From Fibrobacter sp. UWB10 (GTDB lineage: Bacteria > Fibrobacterota > Fibrobacteria > Fibrobacterales > Fibrobacteraceae): a stretch of DNA of 64,000 bases. Both the position numbers and the translations under genes were made by a program. The notes beneath the pieces were generated by a model. It saw nothing but the letters and a program-made list of their open reading frames with translations, made no database searches and was not told the DNA's origin. Numbering within the stretch: the first letter of the stretch is position 1; each line of letters begins with the position of its first letter. Of the stretch, positions 53,021 through 61,542 are shown piece after piece. The stretch covers positions 186,001 to 250,000 of the forward strand of contig NZ_FXUE01000001.1 of NCBI RefSeq assembly GCF_900182935.1. Direction: 5' to 3'.

Positions 53021-54475
53021 TTATTTCTTAAAGTCCTCTTTTTTCATTCCAAGGCGTTCCATGATTTCGCGGAGAACCTTGCGATCGATGCCCAAAATCG
53101 TCGCTGCAAGCGTCAAATTCGCATTGCTGTCAGAAAGCGCCCGACTAATCACTTCACGTTCCACGATTTCGCGAGCTTCTTTAAGCGTACGCGGCGATTC
53201 CTTGGCCTGCGCCTGGACATCGCCCAAACCCAAATCAGCCGGCTGGATTACGCCATGCACCGCCTGAACCAAGGCCTTCTGGACCTTATTTTCGAGTTCA
53301 CGCACGTTACCCGGCCAATGATAGCTGAGCATGGCCTTTTCGGCATTGCGGCTCAAATGGAACTTGCCTCGGCCATATTCTGCGCCATAGCGGGTCAGAA
53401 ATTCTTCGGCCAGGAGCACAACATCTTGCCCGCGCTCCCTTAAAGGCGGCATTTCAACCGGCATTACCTGAATGCGGAAGTACAAATCTTCTCTAAAGCG
53501 CTTGGTTTTGACAGCATCTTCCAGGTCTACGTGAGTCGCACTAATGATGCGCACGTTCACCGGAATTTCGCGATTGTCGCCCACGCGTGTAATATGCTTT
53601 TCCTGCAATACACGCAAAAGCTTTACCTGCATGTTCATGGGCAGTTCCCCGATTTCGTCGAGGAAAATCGTTCCGCCATCAGCTTCTTCAAAGAATCCCT
53701 TACGGGTTTCAATAGCGCCCGTAAACGAGCCCTTGGCATGCCCAAACAAGAGCGATTCCATCAAGTGTTCCGGAATGGCACCGCAGTTTACCGCCACAAA
53801 AGGCTTGTCTGCGCGGGGACTATGTCTATGAATGTAGCGGGCAACGACTTCTTTACCGGTTCCCGTTTCGCCACGAATAATGACCGGCATCGGGAGTACC
53901 GCTAATTTGTCTGCAAGCGCAATCAAATCAGCCATTGCCTTGCTCGAATATACGATCCCGTCTTTGCGGATGACGTTTCTTAAAATATTCAGCGATTCCT
54001 TATCACGCAGGCGATCGAATGCGGCAAAGGCGAACTTTTCGCACACCATCACGAACGAATCGAACAGGGCGCTATCATCTTCAGTAAAAGGTTCTTCGCG
54101 GGCGGCGCGCTGCAAGTACAAATAACCGGCTTCGCTTTCGGGCGTGCGGAAAGGCGACACCATAATGCTTGTCAGCTGGTTTTGTACAATCGACTTCGAA
54201 AGGTCAGCGGAATCGTCATCGAGCTGATTCCACACCACCGCTTTCTTTTCAAGCTTGGCCTGCTTTACTGCAGAAATCGAAATGGAAACTTTTTCAGGAT
54301 TGCTTAGGTGAATTGCGTTTTCGCCACCCGTATCCAAGACCGCGGCATCGGCATGCAACACGTTCTTTGCAACTTCAAGGATTTTCACAAAAAGTGATTC
54401 CGGCTGGACTTCGTCCAACAGGATTTTCACGACATCCAGCATTTTTTCTGTAGCTAGCATCGATTCTGACTTCAT
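53021..54475 (-). CDS. Sigma-54-dependent activator with GAF-type N-terminal domain
   Basis: A 484-residue enhancer-binding protein. Residues about 15-170 look like a GAF domain. The AAA+ domain has Walker A GETGTGKE, the sigma-54 contact loop GSFTGA (usual form GAFTGA) and Walker B GGTIFLDEIGELP, and RERGQDV. The C-terminal Fis-type HTH is LTLAATILGIDRKVLREIMERLG. There is no receiver domain, so activity is probably set by a GAF ligand, by the neighbouring kinase or by phosphorylation. It lies 18 bases after the Ser/Thr kinase gene, and a sigma-54 promoter follows it. Confidence 0.9.
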   Translation of the reverse strand: MKSESMLATEKMLDVVKILLDEVQPESLFVKILEVAKNVLHADAAVLDTGGENAIHLSNPEKVSISISAVKQAKLEKKAVVWNQLDDDSADLSKSIVQNQLTSIMVSPFRTPESEAGYLYLQRAAREEPFTEDDSALFDSFVMVCEKFAFAAFDRLRDKESLNILRNVIRKDGIVYSSKAMADLIALADKLAVLPMPVIIRGETGTGKEVVARYIHRHSPRADKPFVAVNCGAIPEHLMESLLFGHAKGSFTGAIETRKGFFEEADGGTIFLDEIGELPMNMQVKLLRVLQEKHITRVGDNREIPVNVRIISATHVDLEDAVKTKRFREDLYFRIQVMPVEMPPLRERGQDVVLLAEEFLTRYGAEYGRGKFHLSRNAEKAMLSYHWPGNVRELENKVQKALVQAVHGVIQPADLGLGDVQAQAKESPRTLKEAREIVEREVISRALSDSNANLTLAATILGIDRKVLREIMERLGMKKEDFKK

Positions 54476-54493
54476 GCGAAACCTCTTGAAAAA

Positions 54494-55654
54494 TTATTCC
54501 GATACTGGCGTAGGCAAATCCTCCAGCATCTTCAGCGGAACCGAATCAGGGGCAGAATCCAATTGATTTTCTATACCCGACTCCACCGATTCCAAACTTC
54601 TCGATTTCTGGAGCAATAAATTTCCTGTTTCGTCGATGTCGGGACTTTTGGTTCCAACACAGACCAGAAACACCATTGCAATTAATATAAGTCCGAAAAT
54701 GGCCAAAACGGCAATTTTTAAGGTATTTTTTTTGTTTTCACCGCCATTTTTGCGATACGGAAATTCATTTTTCGGGGCTATCGGGAATTTTTGTTCCATT
54801 TTTATGGCAAGCACTTCATCTGCATATTTCTGCAAGGCCGTCTGGACAGTCACCTCTCCCACCCCGATGGAATCGAGAGCGATTTCTAAAAGTTCATCTA
54901 GTTCGTCAAAATCTTCGGCGCGGTCTTCGGCTTTTGCCCGCAAGAGAGCCTTCCATAACGAATCCAGCGCAGAAAGTTCCTGAGCGCTACAGCAATCCAA
55001 TTCATAAAGCCGAGACGAGACATCGACAGAATCGATAGTCAGAGCTTGAGCCGCTAGTTTGTTGTAATCGCCGGAATCAAGCAAGTCTACCCCAGCTATC
55101 CAGCGGAACAGGAGCATCCCCAAGCTGTAAAGGTCACTTTGTTCGCTCGCAGGCTTTCCTTGAAAGCGCTCCGGCGCCGCATAAGCCAAGGCTCCGGGTC
55201 CGACAATGCCGCAATCAATCACAAGCGTCTGCAAGCTTTCGCCCGACTTGCAAAGCAAGATATTCGAAGGATTGATATCGCCGTGATGGATGTCTTCTTT
55301 ATTCAAGGCGTCCAGCGTATGCACCACCTGGCGCAAGAGATTCAACGCTACAGGCACCGGCATTGCAGGAATGTCGGCAGAACTTGCGCCATCGACAAAA
55401 TCGTAAACCAAGTACGGCGTATTATCGCGAACGCCCGACTCGCGAATTCGATAAAGTCCCGGAATGTTCAAGTGCTTTAGGCGGCCCACGACAGCGTCTT
55501 CAAAACTGCAACCCGAATGATACCACTTTAAGGCGTATAAATCTTCGCCACATACAAGTTCATAAACGTCGGCTTCGCCGCCCTGATGCAACAAGGCCGA
55601 TTCGCATGCCTTGTCCAGAATGCTTGCCGTAGACACTTCGCTTTTTACGCTCAT
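54494..55654 (-). CDS. Transmembrane Ser/Thr protein kinase
   Basis: A 386-residue Hanks-type kinase: Gly-rich loop HQGGEADVYE, catalytic Lys in YALKWYH, catalytic loop HHGDINPSN, DCG in place of DFG, and AAPERF (APE). All key catalytic residues are present. A transmembrane helix (about 310-332: LAIFGLILIAMVFLVCV) leads to a periplasmic tail of about 50 acidic residues without a known sensor fold. The start overlaps the TPR lipoprotein stop by ATGA. Together they may sense the cell envelope and act on the sigma-54 activator next door; this is inference. Confidence 0.85.
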   Translation of the reverse strand: MSVKSEVSTASILDKACESALLHQGGEADVYELVCGEDLYALKWYHSGCSFEDAVVGRLKHLNIPGLYRIRESGVRDNTPYLVYDFVDGASSADIPAMPVPVALNLLRQVVHTLDALNKEDIHHGDINPSNILLCKSGESLQTLVIDCGIVGPGALAYAAPERFQGKPASEQSDLYSLGMLLFRWIAGVDLLDSGDYNKLAAQALTIDSVDVSSRLYELDCCSAQELSALDSLWKALLRAKAEDRAEDFDELDELLEIALDSIGVGEVTVQTALQKYADEVLAIKMEQKFPIAPKNEFPYRKNGGENKKNTLKIAVLAIFGLILIAMVFLVCVGTKSPDIDETGNLLLQKSRSLESVESGIENQLDSAPDSVPLKMLEDLPTPVSE

Positions 55655-56355
55655 AGTCTACCCGAAAGCACCATCGACTTCAAAGAATCTTCGGCAACCT
55701 GCGTCCAGTAAATCAGGGACCTGTTTGTCGGTGCCTTCTGAAGTCCAGCCGACCAAGTATCCCATGCCGCTTCCACATCGCCCTCATCCCAGTAAATATT
55801 TCCGAGGTTAATGTATGCAGACACAAATCCAGGCTCTCGCGTTACAATGTGGATGAATATATTCTTTGCGATATTCAAGTCACCGGGAGCGCTGCTTTGG
55901 GCAAGAATCAAGCCCTTCAAGTTATAACTAAAATAGTTCAGGCTATCCAATCCGATAGATTTATCCAATAAGGGCAGTACGTTCGCAGAAGCATCGTGGT
56001 TCAACGTTGCTCGGGCCAGGTAGAACAGGCACGTAGAATAATTAGCATCGATTTTTCCGCTGCTATCTAGACCGTATAGAATCTTGAATTCACGGGCCGC
56101 ACGGCTCCAACGGACAAACGAAGAGTCCTTAAACCGGTCAGTCTGCTCCGCCACGGCGTAATAAGAAAGGGCCAACCCGTAACGGGCGTCGCGGTTTGCA
56201 GGTTCGACATCCAAGGCTTTCGAGAAATTTGCAATGGCGCGTTCGTAGTCGCCAATACGCAAGGCGTCGTTACCACGCTTGATGTCGTCTTTGACACAAG
56301 ACATCAAGAAAAAGGTGAGCGAAAGCACCCCTATGTAACACACACGCCATAGCAT
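55651..56355 (-). CDS. TPR lipoprotein
   Basis: A 234-residue lipoprotein with lipobox LMSC. It carries several TPR units, for example RGNDALRIGDYERAIANFSKALDVEPANRDARYGLALSYY and INLGNIYWDEGDVEAAWDTWSAGLQKAP. Overlap with the kinase start (ATGA) implies coupling. The protein would sit in the periplasm near the kinase's external tail and might be its sensor partner. A TATATTT element is 12 nt before the ATG; no ribosome-binding site fits, so the mRNA is probably leaderless. Confidence 0.75.
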   Translation of the reverse strand: MLWRVCYIGVLSLTFFLMSCVKDDIKRGNDALRIGDYERAIANFSKALDVEPANRDARYGLALSYYAVAEQTDRFKDSSFVRWSRAAREFKILYGLDSSGKIDANYSTCLFYLARATLNHDASANVLPLLDKSIGLDSLNYFSYNLKGLILAQSSAPGDLNIAKNIFIHIVTREPGFVSAYINLGNIYWDEGDVEAAWDTWSAGLQKAPTNRSLIYWTQVAEDSLKSMVLSGRL

Positions 56356-56361
56356 AGCCTA

Positions 56362-56367
56362 AATATA
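56362..56367 (-). promoter_or_regulatory. -10 element TATATT of the TPR-kinase-activator operon
   Basis: It begins 12 nt before the ATG at 56355 on the minus strand. It follows the terminator at 56381, so this is an independent operon start. Confidence 0.6.
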
Positions 56368-56380
56368 TAATAAAATAAAT

Positions 56381-56409
56381 AAAAAGAGACCTTGGCAAAA
56401 ACCAAGGTC
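56381..56409 (-). terminator. Terminator of the DUF3332-like gene
   Basis: On the minus strand GACCTTGG-TTTTTG-CCAAGGTC is followed by TCTTTTTATTT. Confidence 0.85.
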
Positions 56410-56433
56410 CTTGAATTTCAATCAAGTAAGAAA

Positions 56434-56868
56434 TTACTTGTCGAGTTCGCGCTGAGCAACAACGTTACCTTCGGCGTCGAGGGCGCGGATAACGTTTTCA
56501 TCGCGCTGGAGGGTCATGGTGGCCTTTTCGCCAGCAGCGGTGGTCATTTCAACGGTCATAGAACCGTCAGCATTCTTGACAGCGGCAATTTCGTTGCCCT
56601 GAGCGTCCTTTTCATAGTAGGAGTCGCCAGAAGCGAGCGGGTTGGAGCCAGTCCAGAATTCGACAGTGTTGAGGACGAGGAAGTCCACGAACAGAGCGAT
56701 ACCGTAGACCGGGATCACGTTCATGCCGAAGTGCACGATGGAGTTGAGCCACTTGTTACCAAGGGTGCCGTTCCAAGCGAGCAACTTGTTGAAGCATGCG
56801 TACTTGCCATAGCAGCCGGAAAGAACAATCATGCCGGCGCAGAGAAGGGTAATGATACCTTTTTTCAT
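56434..56868 (-). CDS. DUF3332 family lipoprotein
   Basis: A 144-residue lipoprotein with lipobox LSGC. The pattern CYGKYACFNKLLAWNGTLGNKW, then IPVYGIALFVDFLVLNTVEFWTGSNPL, matches DUF3332 proteins, which contain one hydrophobic helix near the centre. The C-terminal part is a beta-rich extension. Role unknown. AAGGAG precedes the ATG, and TTATATTTT lies about 50 nt further up. It forms its own transcription unit. Codon usage suggests high expression. Confidence 0.85.
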   Translation of the reverse strand: MKKGIITLLCAGMIVLSGCYGKYACFNKLLAWNGTLGNKWLNSIVHFGMNVIPVYGIALFVDFLVLNTVEFWTGSNPLASGDSYYEKDAQGNEIAAVKNADGSMTVEMTTAAGEKATMTLQRDENVIRALDAEGNVVAQRELDK

Positions 56869-57066
56869 TTTTTTAACTCCTTAAGGGTTGATTATCGTTT
56901 TCTTACGACAAGAAAAATATAACTAAAAAATGATGGTTTGGTGAGATGCCCCCTTTTTTTTCAATTTTTTAACTTTCAAAAATCGTTAAAATAGTAAATA
57001 AAACTTTACAAATAAAACTATAGGTCCCTATTCCAATTTAGAGTAGCAAAACAGGCCCTTAGAGGG

Positions 57067-57080
57067 GTGATTTTTATCAC
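57067..57080. promoter_or_regulatory. CRP/FNR-like palindrome GTGA-N6-TCAC
   Basis: GTGATTTTTATCAC has the half-sites and exact six-base spacing of CRP-type operators. It lies 69 nt before the solute-binding protein gene in an AT-rich gap. No regulator gene of this family is in the window. Confidence 0.5.
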
Positions 57081-57148
57081 TTTTATGATTTTTTTGTTAT
57101 TTTAATGTTCAAATACCAAGAAGAAGAAAAATCAGAGGAGTTGTTCAA

Positions 57149-58675
57149 ATGGGTATCGGAAAGAATCGTATTATACATTCTATTTTGGCTTTGGCTATTG
57201 TATCCACAGCGGCAATGGCTGCCCCCAAAAAACAGCCGCTCACAGTTTGGATTATGCCAAACGGAGCATCTCCGCAAGAAATTCTCGAAAAACGACTTGA
57301 ACTCTATACCAAGAAGACCAATATTCCGACTAAGGTCGAAGTGCTTGACTGGGGTGAAGCCTGGACCCGTATTTCGCAGGCCCTTGCCGGCCAGACACCC
57401 GCACCGGACGTGTTGCAGCTTGGTACCACTTGGATTCCGTATTTCGCTTCTCGCAAAGAAATTAAGCCCTTGAACGAATACCTGTCGTCTATTCAGCCCG
57501 AAAGATTTGTACCTGTCAGCTGGAACACGACACATATCGACGAAGATTCGATTATCTACTCGATTCCGTGGTTTATCGACATTCGTCCGGTCCTTGCCAA
57601 CAAGAGAATCCTTGCTGAACACGGTATCACAAGAGATTCCATCAGGACTTACGAAGGTTTCAAGAACGCTATCCGCAAGGTCAACAGCAAAGATGAAGTC
57701 CTTGACGATGGCGCTCACGTAAGAGGTTTCGCCTTCCCCGGCAAGAGCGACTGGAACATTCCGCACAACTTCGCCCCTTGGATCTGGAGTAACGGCGGTT
57801 CCTTCATCAAAAAAGATGAAAACGGCAAATGGCATGCAAACATTCTTTCCAAAGAAACCCTTCTTGGTATTTCCAGCTACCTCCACTTTATTATGGATAC
57901 ACTGGTCACTCCCGAAGCCTTGCAGACCAACACCGCCCAAATTGCCCAGCAGTTTAATAACGGCGAACTCGCCTTTATCGTAAGCACTTCTGAAATCGTG
58001 ATGCAGACCCGTTTCCACGGAAGCATGGGCGGTCTTTCGAATGCCCGTATCGGTAGGGACAGCGTCATGGTTTTCCCCATTCCTAAGGGAAAGGTCGGAA
58101 GCGTAAGCTTTATCGGCGGCTCTAACCTTGCCATTCCGACAAACAACAACCGTAAAGAAGCAATCGACCTCTTGCTGTTCTTGTCCAACGATGAAAACCT
58201 GGATGCCTACACCAAGCAAATCGGTCTCTTGCCGCCTTCTAGAAAGGTTCTGCAGGAATGGGCTAAAGACGAAGACTACAACATTCTCGTTCGCGCTCTT
58301 GAAACCGGTCGCGCCTACGTGGCTATTCCGGAATGGGGCGAACTGGAACAGTTACTTGTCGCCATGTTCAGCGCCATTTGGGAACAGATGGAAATCCCGT
58401 CGCTCTACTCCGAAGACAAGCTGTACGAGACATTCCATCAGTACTCCATTGAAATCGACAAGAAGTTGAATTATCCCACAACCAACTTGATGACCGCAGC
58501 GGAATTCAAAGCCGCTTGGAACAAGATTAACGAAGAACAAAAGCCTCAGACCGAAGTCGCCAAGGATTCCACAGATGGCGCCATTAACAGCAACATGAAG
58601 AAGGCTCCGTTTGTATTCGTGTTCATGCTGGTCTTCGGATTCCTGTTCGCCTTCATCCGCAAGCGCAAGAAATAA
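57149..58675 (+). CDS. Periplasmic solute-binding protein tethered by a C-terminal membrane helix
   Basis: A 508-residue protein with a signal peptide (to about residue 25: ALAIVSTAAMAA). The body is a family-1 extracellular solute-binding fold: LTVWIMPNGASPQEILEKRLELYTKKTNIPTKVEVLDWGEAW, then APDVLQLGTTWIPYFASRKEIKPL and GELAFIVSTSEIVMQTRF, as in sugar-binding proteins. The end is unusual: APFVFVFMLVFGFLFAF-IRKRKK, a single membrane helix with positive charges inside. No ABC permease or ATPase gene is nearby. The next gene, 23 bases on, is a Cache-HAMP-GGDEF cyclase. Hence a ligand-sensing role is more likely than import. GAGGAG precedes the ATG. Confidence 0.8.
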   Translation: MGIGKNRIIHSILALAIVSTAAMAAPKKQPLTVWIMPNGASPQEILEKRLELYTKKTNIPTKVEVLDWGEAWTRISQALAGQTPAPDVLQLGTTWIPYFASRKEIKPLNEYLSSIQPERFVPVSWNTTHIDEDSIIYSIPWFIDIRPVLANKRILAEHGITRDSIRTYEGFKNAIRKVNSKDEVLDDGAHVRGFAFPGKSDWNIPHNFAPWIWSNGGSFIKKDENGKWHANILSKETLLGISSYLHFIMDTLVTPEALQTNTAQIAQQFNNGELAFIVSTSEIVMQTRFHGSMGGLSNARIGRDSVMVFPIPKGKVGSVSFIGGSNLAIPTNNNRKEAIDLLLFLSNDENLDAYTKQIGLLPPSRKVLQEWAKDEDYNILVRALETGRAYVAIPEWGELEQLLVAMFSAIWEQMEIPSLYSEDKLYETFHQYSIEIDKKLNYPTTNLMTAAEFKAAWNKINEEQKPQTEVAKDSTDGAINSNMKKAPFVFVFMLVFGFLFAFIRKRKK

Positions 58676-58698
58676 CAAGTTTTCTAAAGTAACGTCTT

Positions 58699-60567
58699 AT
58701 GCCGATTCACACTATATCAGGTTTCTCGCGAAGCATCGTCTTCAAGGTGCTTATCGTTTTGATTGTATCCATGTCCCTTGTGGTCACGGGTAGTAATTTC
58801 ATCTTTACGTCTAAGCAGACAAACCTGATGCTAGAGTGGAGCTTCAACAACAACGAGTCCATGCTCACTCAGATTGGCAACATGGCCTCTAGCGAAATGA
58901 AGCAGTTCGGCGACCGACTGACACTTTTGGCAAAGACTTCGGAAATTCAAAGTCTGGATCCGACGACCGCTACAAGCTACCTTAAAAGCTATAGCGTCTC
59001 GTCGCTATTCATTTCGGGCGAAACCGTTACCTTATACGACCGAGCCTTTGAATTCATCTGCGACAATTCCATGGTCGGCATTCCGACAGAAAGTCCATAC
59101 CCCATTGACTTTTCGCGCATTACTCAGCACCGTCCGTACATGACCCCTTGGTTCAGGGAAGCAAAAGACGCTCCTCCCAAGCGCCTGTTCGGCATTAGCA
59201 TTATGAACCGCTCCAGTTCTTCCGGTTTCTTGCTCGCTAGTTTTTCGCTTCGCCGTCTTTGGACGAACTTCCCGAACTATAAAATCGGTAAGAACGGATT
59301 CCTAGTCGCCATCAATGGTCAGGGCGAAATTCTTTACCACCCCGACTTGAAGCGCTGGCTGACAGACACGCACAAGATTACGGAACTCGGTTTTGCTGAC
59401 ATCGACCCCCGAAACTACGTGATCAAGAAAGCTCATTTCCAGGAACTGAGCGACAAGAAGCAATACCTGGTCAACTATTTCTTTGACACCAATACGGACT
59501 TTGGCATTTTTGCTTTCCAACCGAAAAATGAAATCGACGATTTGATTTCTTCGGCTATTCAGGCTAGCATCGCAATTCTGTTTGTGGCAATCCTGATTAT
59601 ATTGATTGTCGCCGCATGGATGTTCTATACACTTGGTCTACCGCTGAACCGCATGACAAGACACATTCGCCAGATTAGCGATGGAAACCTCGACGTCGAT
59701 GAAATTCATGTGGGCAACCGTAAAGACGAACTGGGCCAGTTGAGCAATGCATTCAATTCTATGCACGATACCATTAAGCGCCAGATTAAAGAACTGAACG
59801 CCCATAGGGATATCTTGGAACAGGAAGTCAAGGAACGAACCAAGGATTTAGAAGAAGTCAACAAGAAGCTGGAACTGATTTCGAAGACCGACGAACTGAC
59901 CGGGCTTCCCAACCGCCGCGAAATGAACGAAACCATCGCAAACGAAATGGGACGTTCCGCTCGCACGCACAAGCCGTTCTGCTTTATCTTTATCGACATC
60001 GACCACTTCAAGAATATCAACGACACCTACGGCCATGCTTGCGGTGACATCATCTTGAAATCAGTGGCTCAGACGATTCGCGGCCTGCTGCGCAAGTACG
60101 ATGTCTTTGCCCGCTACGGCGGCGAAGAATTCTTGACACTGTTGCCGGAAACAGACCTCGAAGGCGCAAGAGTGGTTGCCGAACGCTTCCGCAGACAAAT
60201 CGAACGAATGACTGTACGTTATGCGGACTTCACCATCAAGATTACAATCACTCTTGGTGTCGCAAAATTCGATGACCGCCTCGGCGCAGACCGCAGTATC
60301 CAGATGGCAGACAAGGCCCTTTACCAAGGTAAGGAAGGTGGCCGTAACCGCGTGATCGTGTGGAAGCCTGAATGGGTAACCGAAGCCGACTACGAGGCTG
60401 CCGCCATTGAACTTGCCGCTCTGAAAAAGAACGCAGAAGTTCCTAAGGGTCAAAATTTTGAACTAAGCATCGACTACCTCGACGACGAGCCGAAAAAAGG
60501 CAACGGCACGATCAACGACGTGGTAGTAGACGAAGGGTCCACCGAAAGCGAAGACAAGCAAGGGTAA
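58699..60567 (+). CDS. Membrane diguanylate cyclase with Cache-type sensor and HAMP
   Basis: A 622-residue protein. A first membrane helix (about 12-35) is followed by a periplasmic region of about 250 residues resembling a dCache domain, then a second helix (about 285-312), HAMP (LNRMTRHIRQISDGNLDVDE) and a coiled coil (LEQEVKERTKDLEEVNKKLEL). The GGDEF domain has DELTGLPNRR, the FIDIDHFKNINDTYGH metal and substrate motif, and GGEEF at 474-478 with an RxxD inhibitory site (RKYD) exactly five residues upstream. It should make cyclic di-GMP and be product-inhibited. The tail of about 50 residues is acidic. Likely cotranscribed with the tethered binding protein. Confidence 0.93.
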   Translation: MPIHTISGFSRSIVFKVLIVLIVSMSLVVTGSNFIFTSKQTNLMLEWSFNNNESMLTQIGNMASSEMKQFGDRLTLLAKTSEIQSLDPTTATSYLKSYSVSSLFISGETVTLYDRAFEFICDNSMVGIPTESPYPIDFSRITQHRPYMTPWFREAKDAPPKRLFGISIMNRSSSSGFLLASFSLRRLWTNFPNYKIGKNGFLVAINGQGEILYHPDLKRWLTDTHKITELGFADIDPRNYVIKKAHFQELSDKKQYLVNYFFDTNTDFGIFAFQPKNEIDDLISSAIQASIAILFVAILIILIVAAWMFYTLGLPLNRMTRHIRQISDGNLDVDEIHVGNRKDELGQLSNAFNSMHDTIKRQIKELNAHRDILEQEVKERTKDLEEVNKKLELISKTDELTGLPNRREMNETIANEMGRSARTHKPFCFIFIDIDHFKNINDTYGHACGDIILKSVAQTIRGLLRKYDVFARYGGEEFLTLLPETDLEGARVVAERFRRQIERMTVRYADFTIKITITLGVAKFDDRLGADRSIQMADKALYQGKEGGRNRVIVWKPEWVTEADYEAAAIELAALKKNAEVPKGQNFELSIDYLDDEPKKGNGTINDVVVDEGSTESEDKQG

Positions 60568-60600
60568 GAGTCCCTTAGACACTACAGATTTCTGAGAAAC

Positions 60601-60632
60601 AAAAAACACCGCTTTAAAAAGCGGTGTTTTTT
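60601..60632. terminator. Bidirectional terminator between cyclase and tRNA-Pro
   Basis: AAAAAACACCGCTTT-AA-AAAGCGGTGTTTTTT serves both converging genes. Confidence 0.93.
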
Positions 60633-60633
60633 A

Positions 60634-60707
60634 TCGGGATGACTGAATTCGAATCAGCGACCTCTTGAACCCCATTCAAGCGCTCTACCAGGCTGAGCTA
60701 CATCCCG
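60634..60707 (-). tRNA. tRNA-Pro(GGG)
   Basis: A 74-nt cloverleaf on the minus strand: acceptor CGGGATG/CATCCCG, D-stem GCTC/GAGC, anticodon stem CTTGA/TCAAG with loop ATGGGGT (anticodon GGG), T-arm CTGA-TTCGAAT-TCAG, discriminator A with C1-G72 as expected for proline. CCA is not encoded. Confidence 0.93.
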
Positions 60708-60782
60708 TTGGTTCATTGGTGGGTCAAAATTAGATAAAAATAGGCTTTTTTGCAAGGCTAACGCCCCAAAAAAGCCAAAAAT

Positions 60783-61508
60783 TTACTTCCAATAACCGAC
60801 AATCAGCACGTCAGGTGTAGCCTTGGGGTACTTTTTGCTCTTGAACGAAACAATCTTTCGAATGCTCTTCTGCTTGAGTTCCCAGCCTTCGCGAGAAAGG
60901 CCTTTAGTCGTAAGCGTGACCTTGAGTCCCGGAACCTTGCCGCCTTCCTTGATTTGTTCCAGTTTGTCGACGTTCAACATAACCGGTTTTGTAGAAATGG
61001 AAAACTGCTTGGCCGATTCGGCATCCAAAGCAATATCGGGGCGAGCCTTCTTGTCGGTTTCCCAAATGTAGAACGACCATTCGCGCTTTTCGCCCTTAGC
61101 GTAATAGCCAGCATCAAAGAGCTTTTCGCTAAAGACAAACGGTACCTTCACAATGCCGTCCATGTTGGCGAGATAAGGTTTGCCCGTAGTATCGACCAGC
61201 ACCACCACCGGATTGATTTGGCCTTCCATTTCGGCAGAGCTAAAATCAAACTCAATCGTCACCGTTCCCTTTGCAGGAATCTTGTTCGGGAACTTGAAGT
61301 TCGACATGCCATTGCCTTGACCGAACACATTTTCAAGCACGATTTCTTTATTCGTGATATTCGCGCCCTTGAGAATAATGTGCTTGGTATCGCCCTGATT
61401 CAGCATACCAATCGGGTAATTTTCAGGAACAAAGCGAATCGCTTCATCTGCCATGGCAGCCGATGCGAAAGCAACAGCCGAAACAAATACAATGCTTTTG
61501 AAATTCAT
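60783..61508 (-). CDS. Secreted DUF1573-like protein
   Basis: A 241-residue protein with signal peptide MNFKSIVFVSAVAFASAAMA. The mature half resembles a DUF1573/Ig-like domain (KHIILKGANITNKEIVLENVFGQG...NKIPAKGTVTIEFDFSSAEMEGQ). The rest is beta-rich with a Lys-rich end. Function unknown. The ATG is 12 nt after TATATT. It is divergent from the lipoprotein gene at 61543, with only 34 bases between the two start codons. Upstream in-frame codons run antisense to that gene and are not used. Confidence 0.65.
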   Translation of the reverse strand: MNFKSIVFVSAVAFASAAMADEAIRFVPENYPIGMLNQGDTKHIILKGANITNKEIVLENVFGQGNGMSNFKFPNKIPAKGTVTIEFDFSSAEMEGQINPVVVLVDTTGKPYLANMDGIVKVPFVFSEKLFDAGYYAKGEKREWSFYIWETDKKARPDIALDAESAKQFSISTKPVMLNVDKLEQIKEGGKVPGLKVTLTTKGLSREGWELKQKSIRKIVSFKSKKYPKATPDVLIVGYWK

Positions 61509-61514
61509 GGCTAC

Positions 61515-61520
61515 AATATA
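61515..61520 (-). promoter_or_regulatory. -10 element TATATT, minus-strand gene of divergent pair
   Basis: It starts 12 nt before the ATG at 61508. Confidence 0.6.
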
Positions 61521-61530
61521 CAAAAAAACG

Positions 61531-61536
61531 TATATT
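61531..61536 (+). promoter_or_regulatory. -10 element TATATT, plus-strand gene of divergent pair
   Basis: It starts 12 nt before the ATG at 61543. The two -10 elements are ten bases apart, back to back. Confidence 0.6.
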
Positions 61537-61542
61537 TCGGGT

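Noticed and set aside
57149-58675. Part of an ABC sugar importer
   Set aside because: No permease or ATPase gene is adjacent, the protein has a C-terminal membrane anchor, and the next gene is a diguanylate cyclase.
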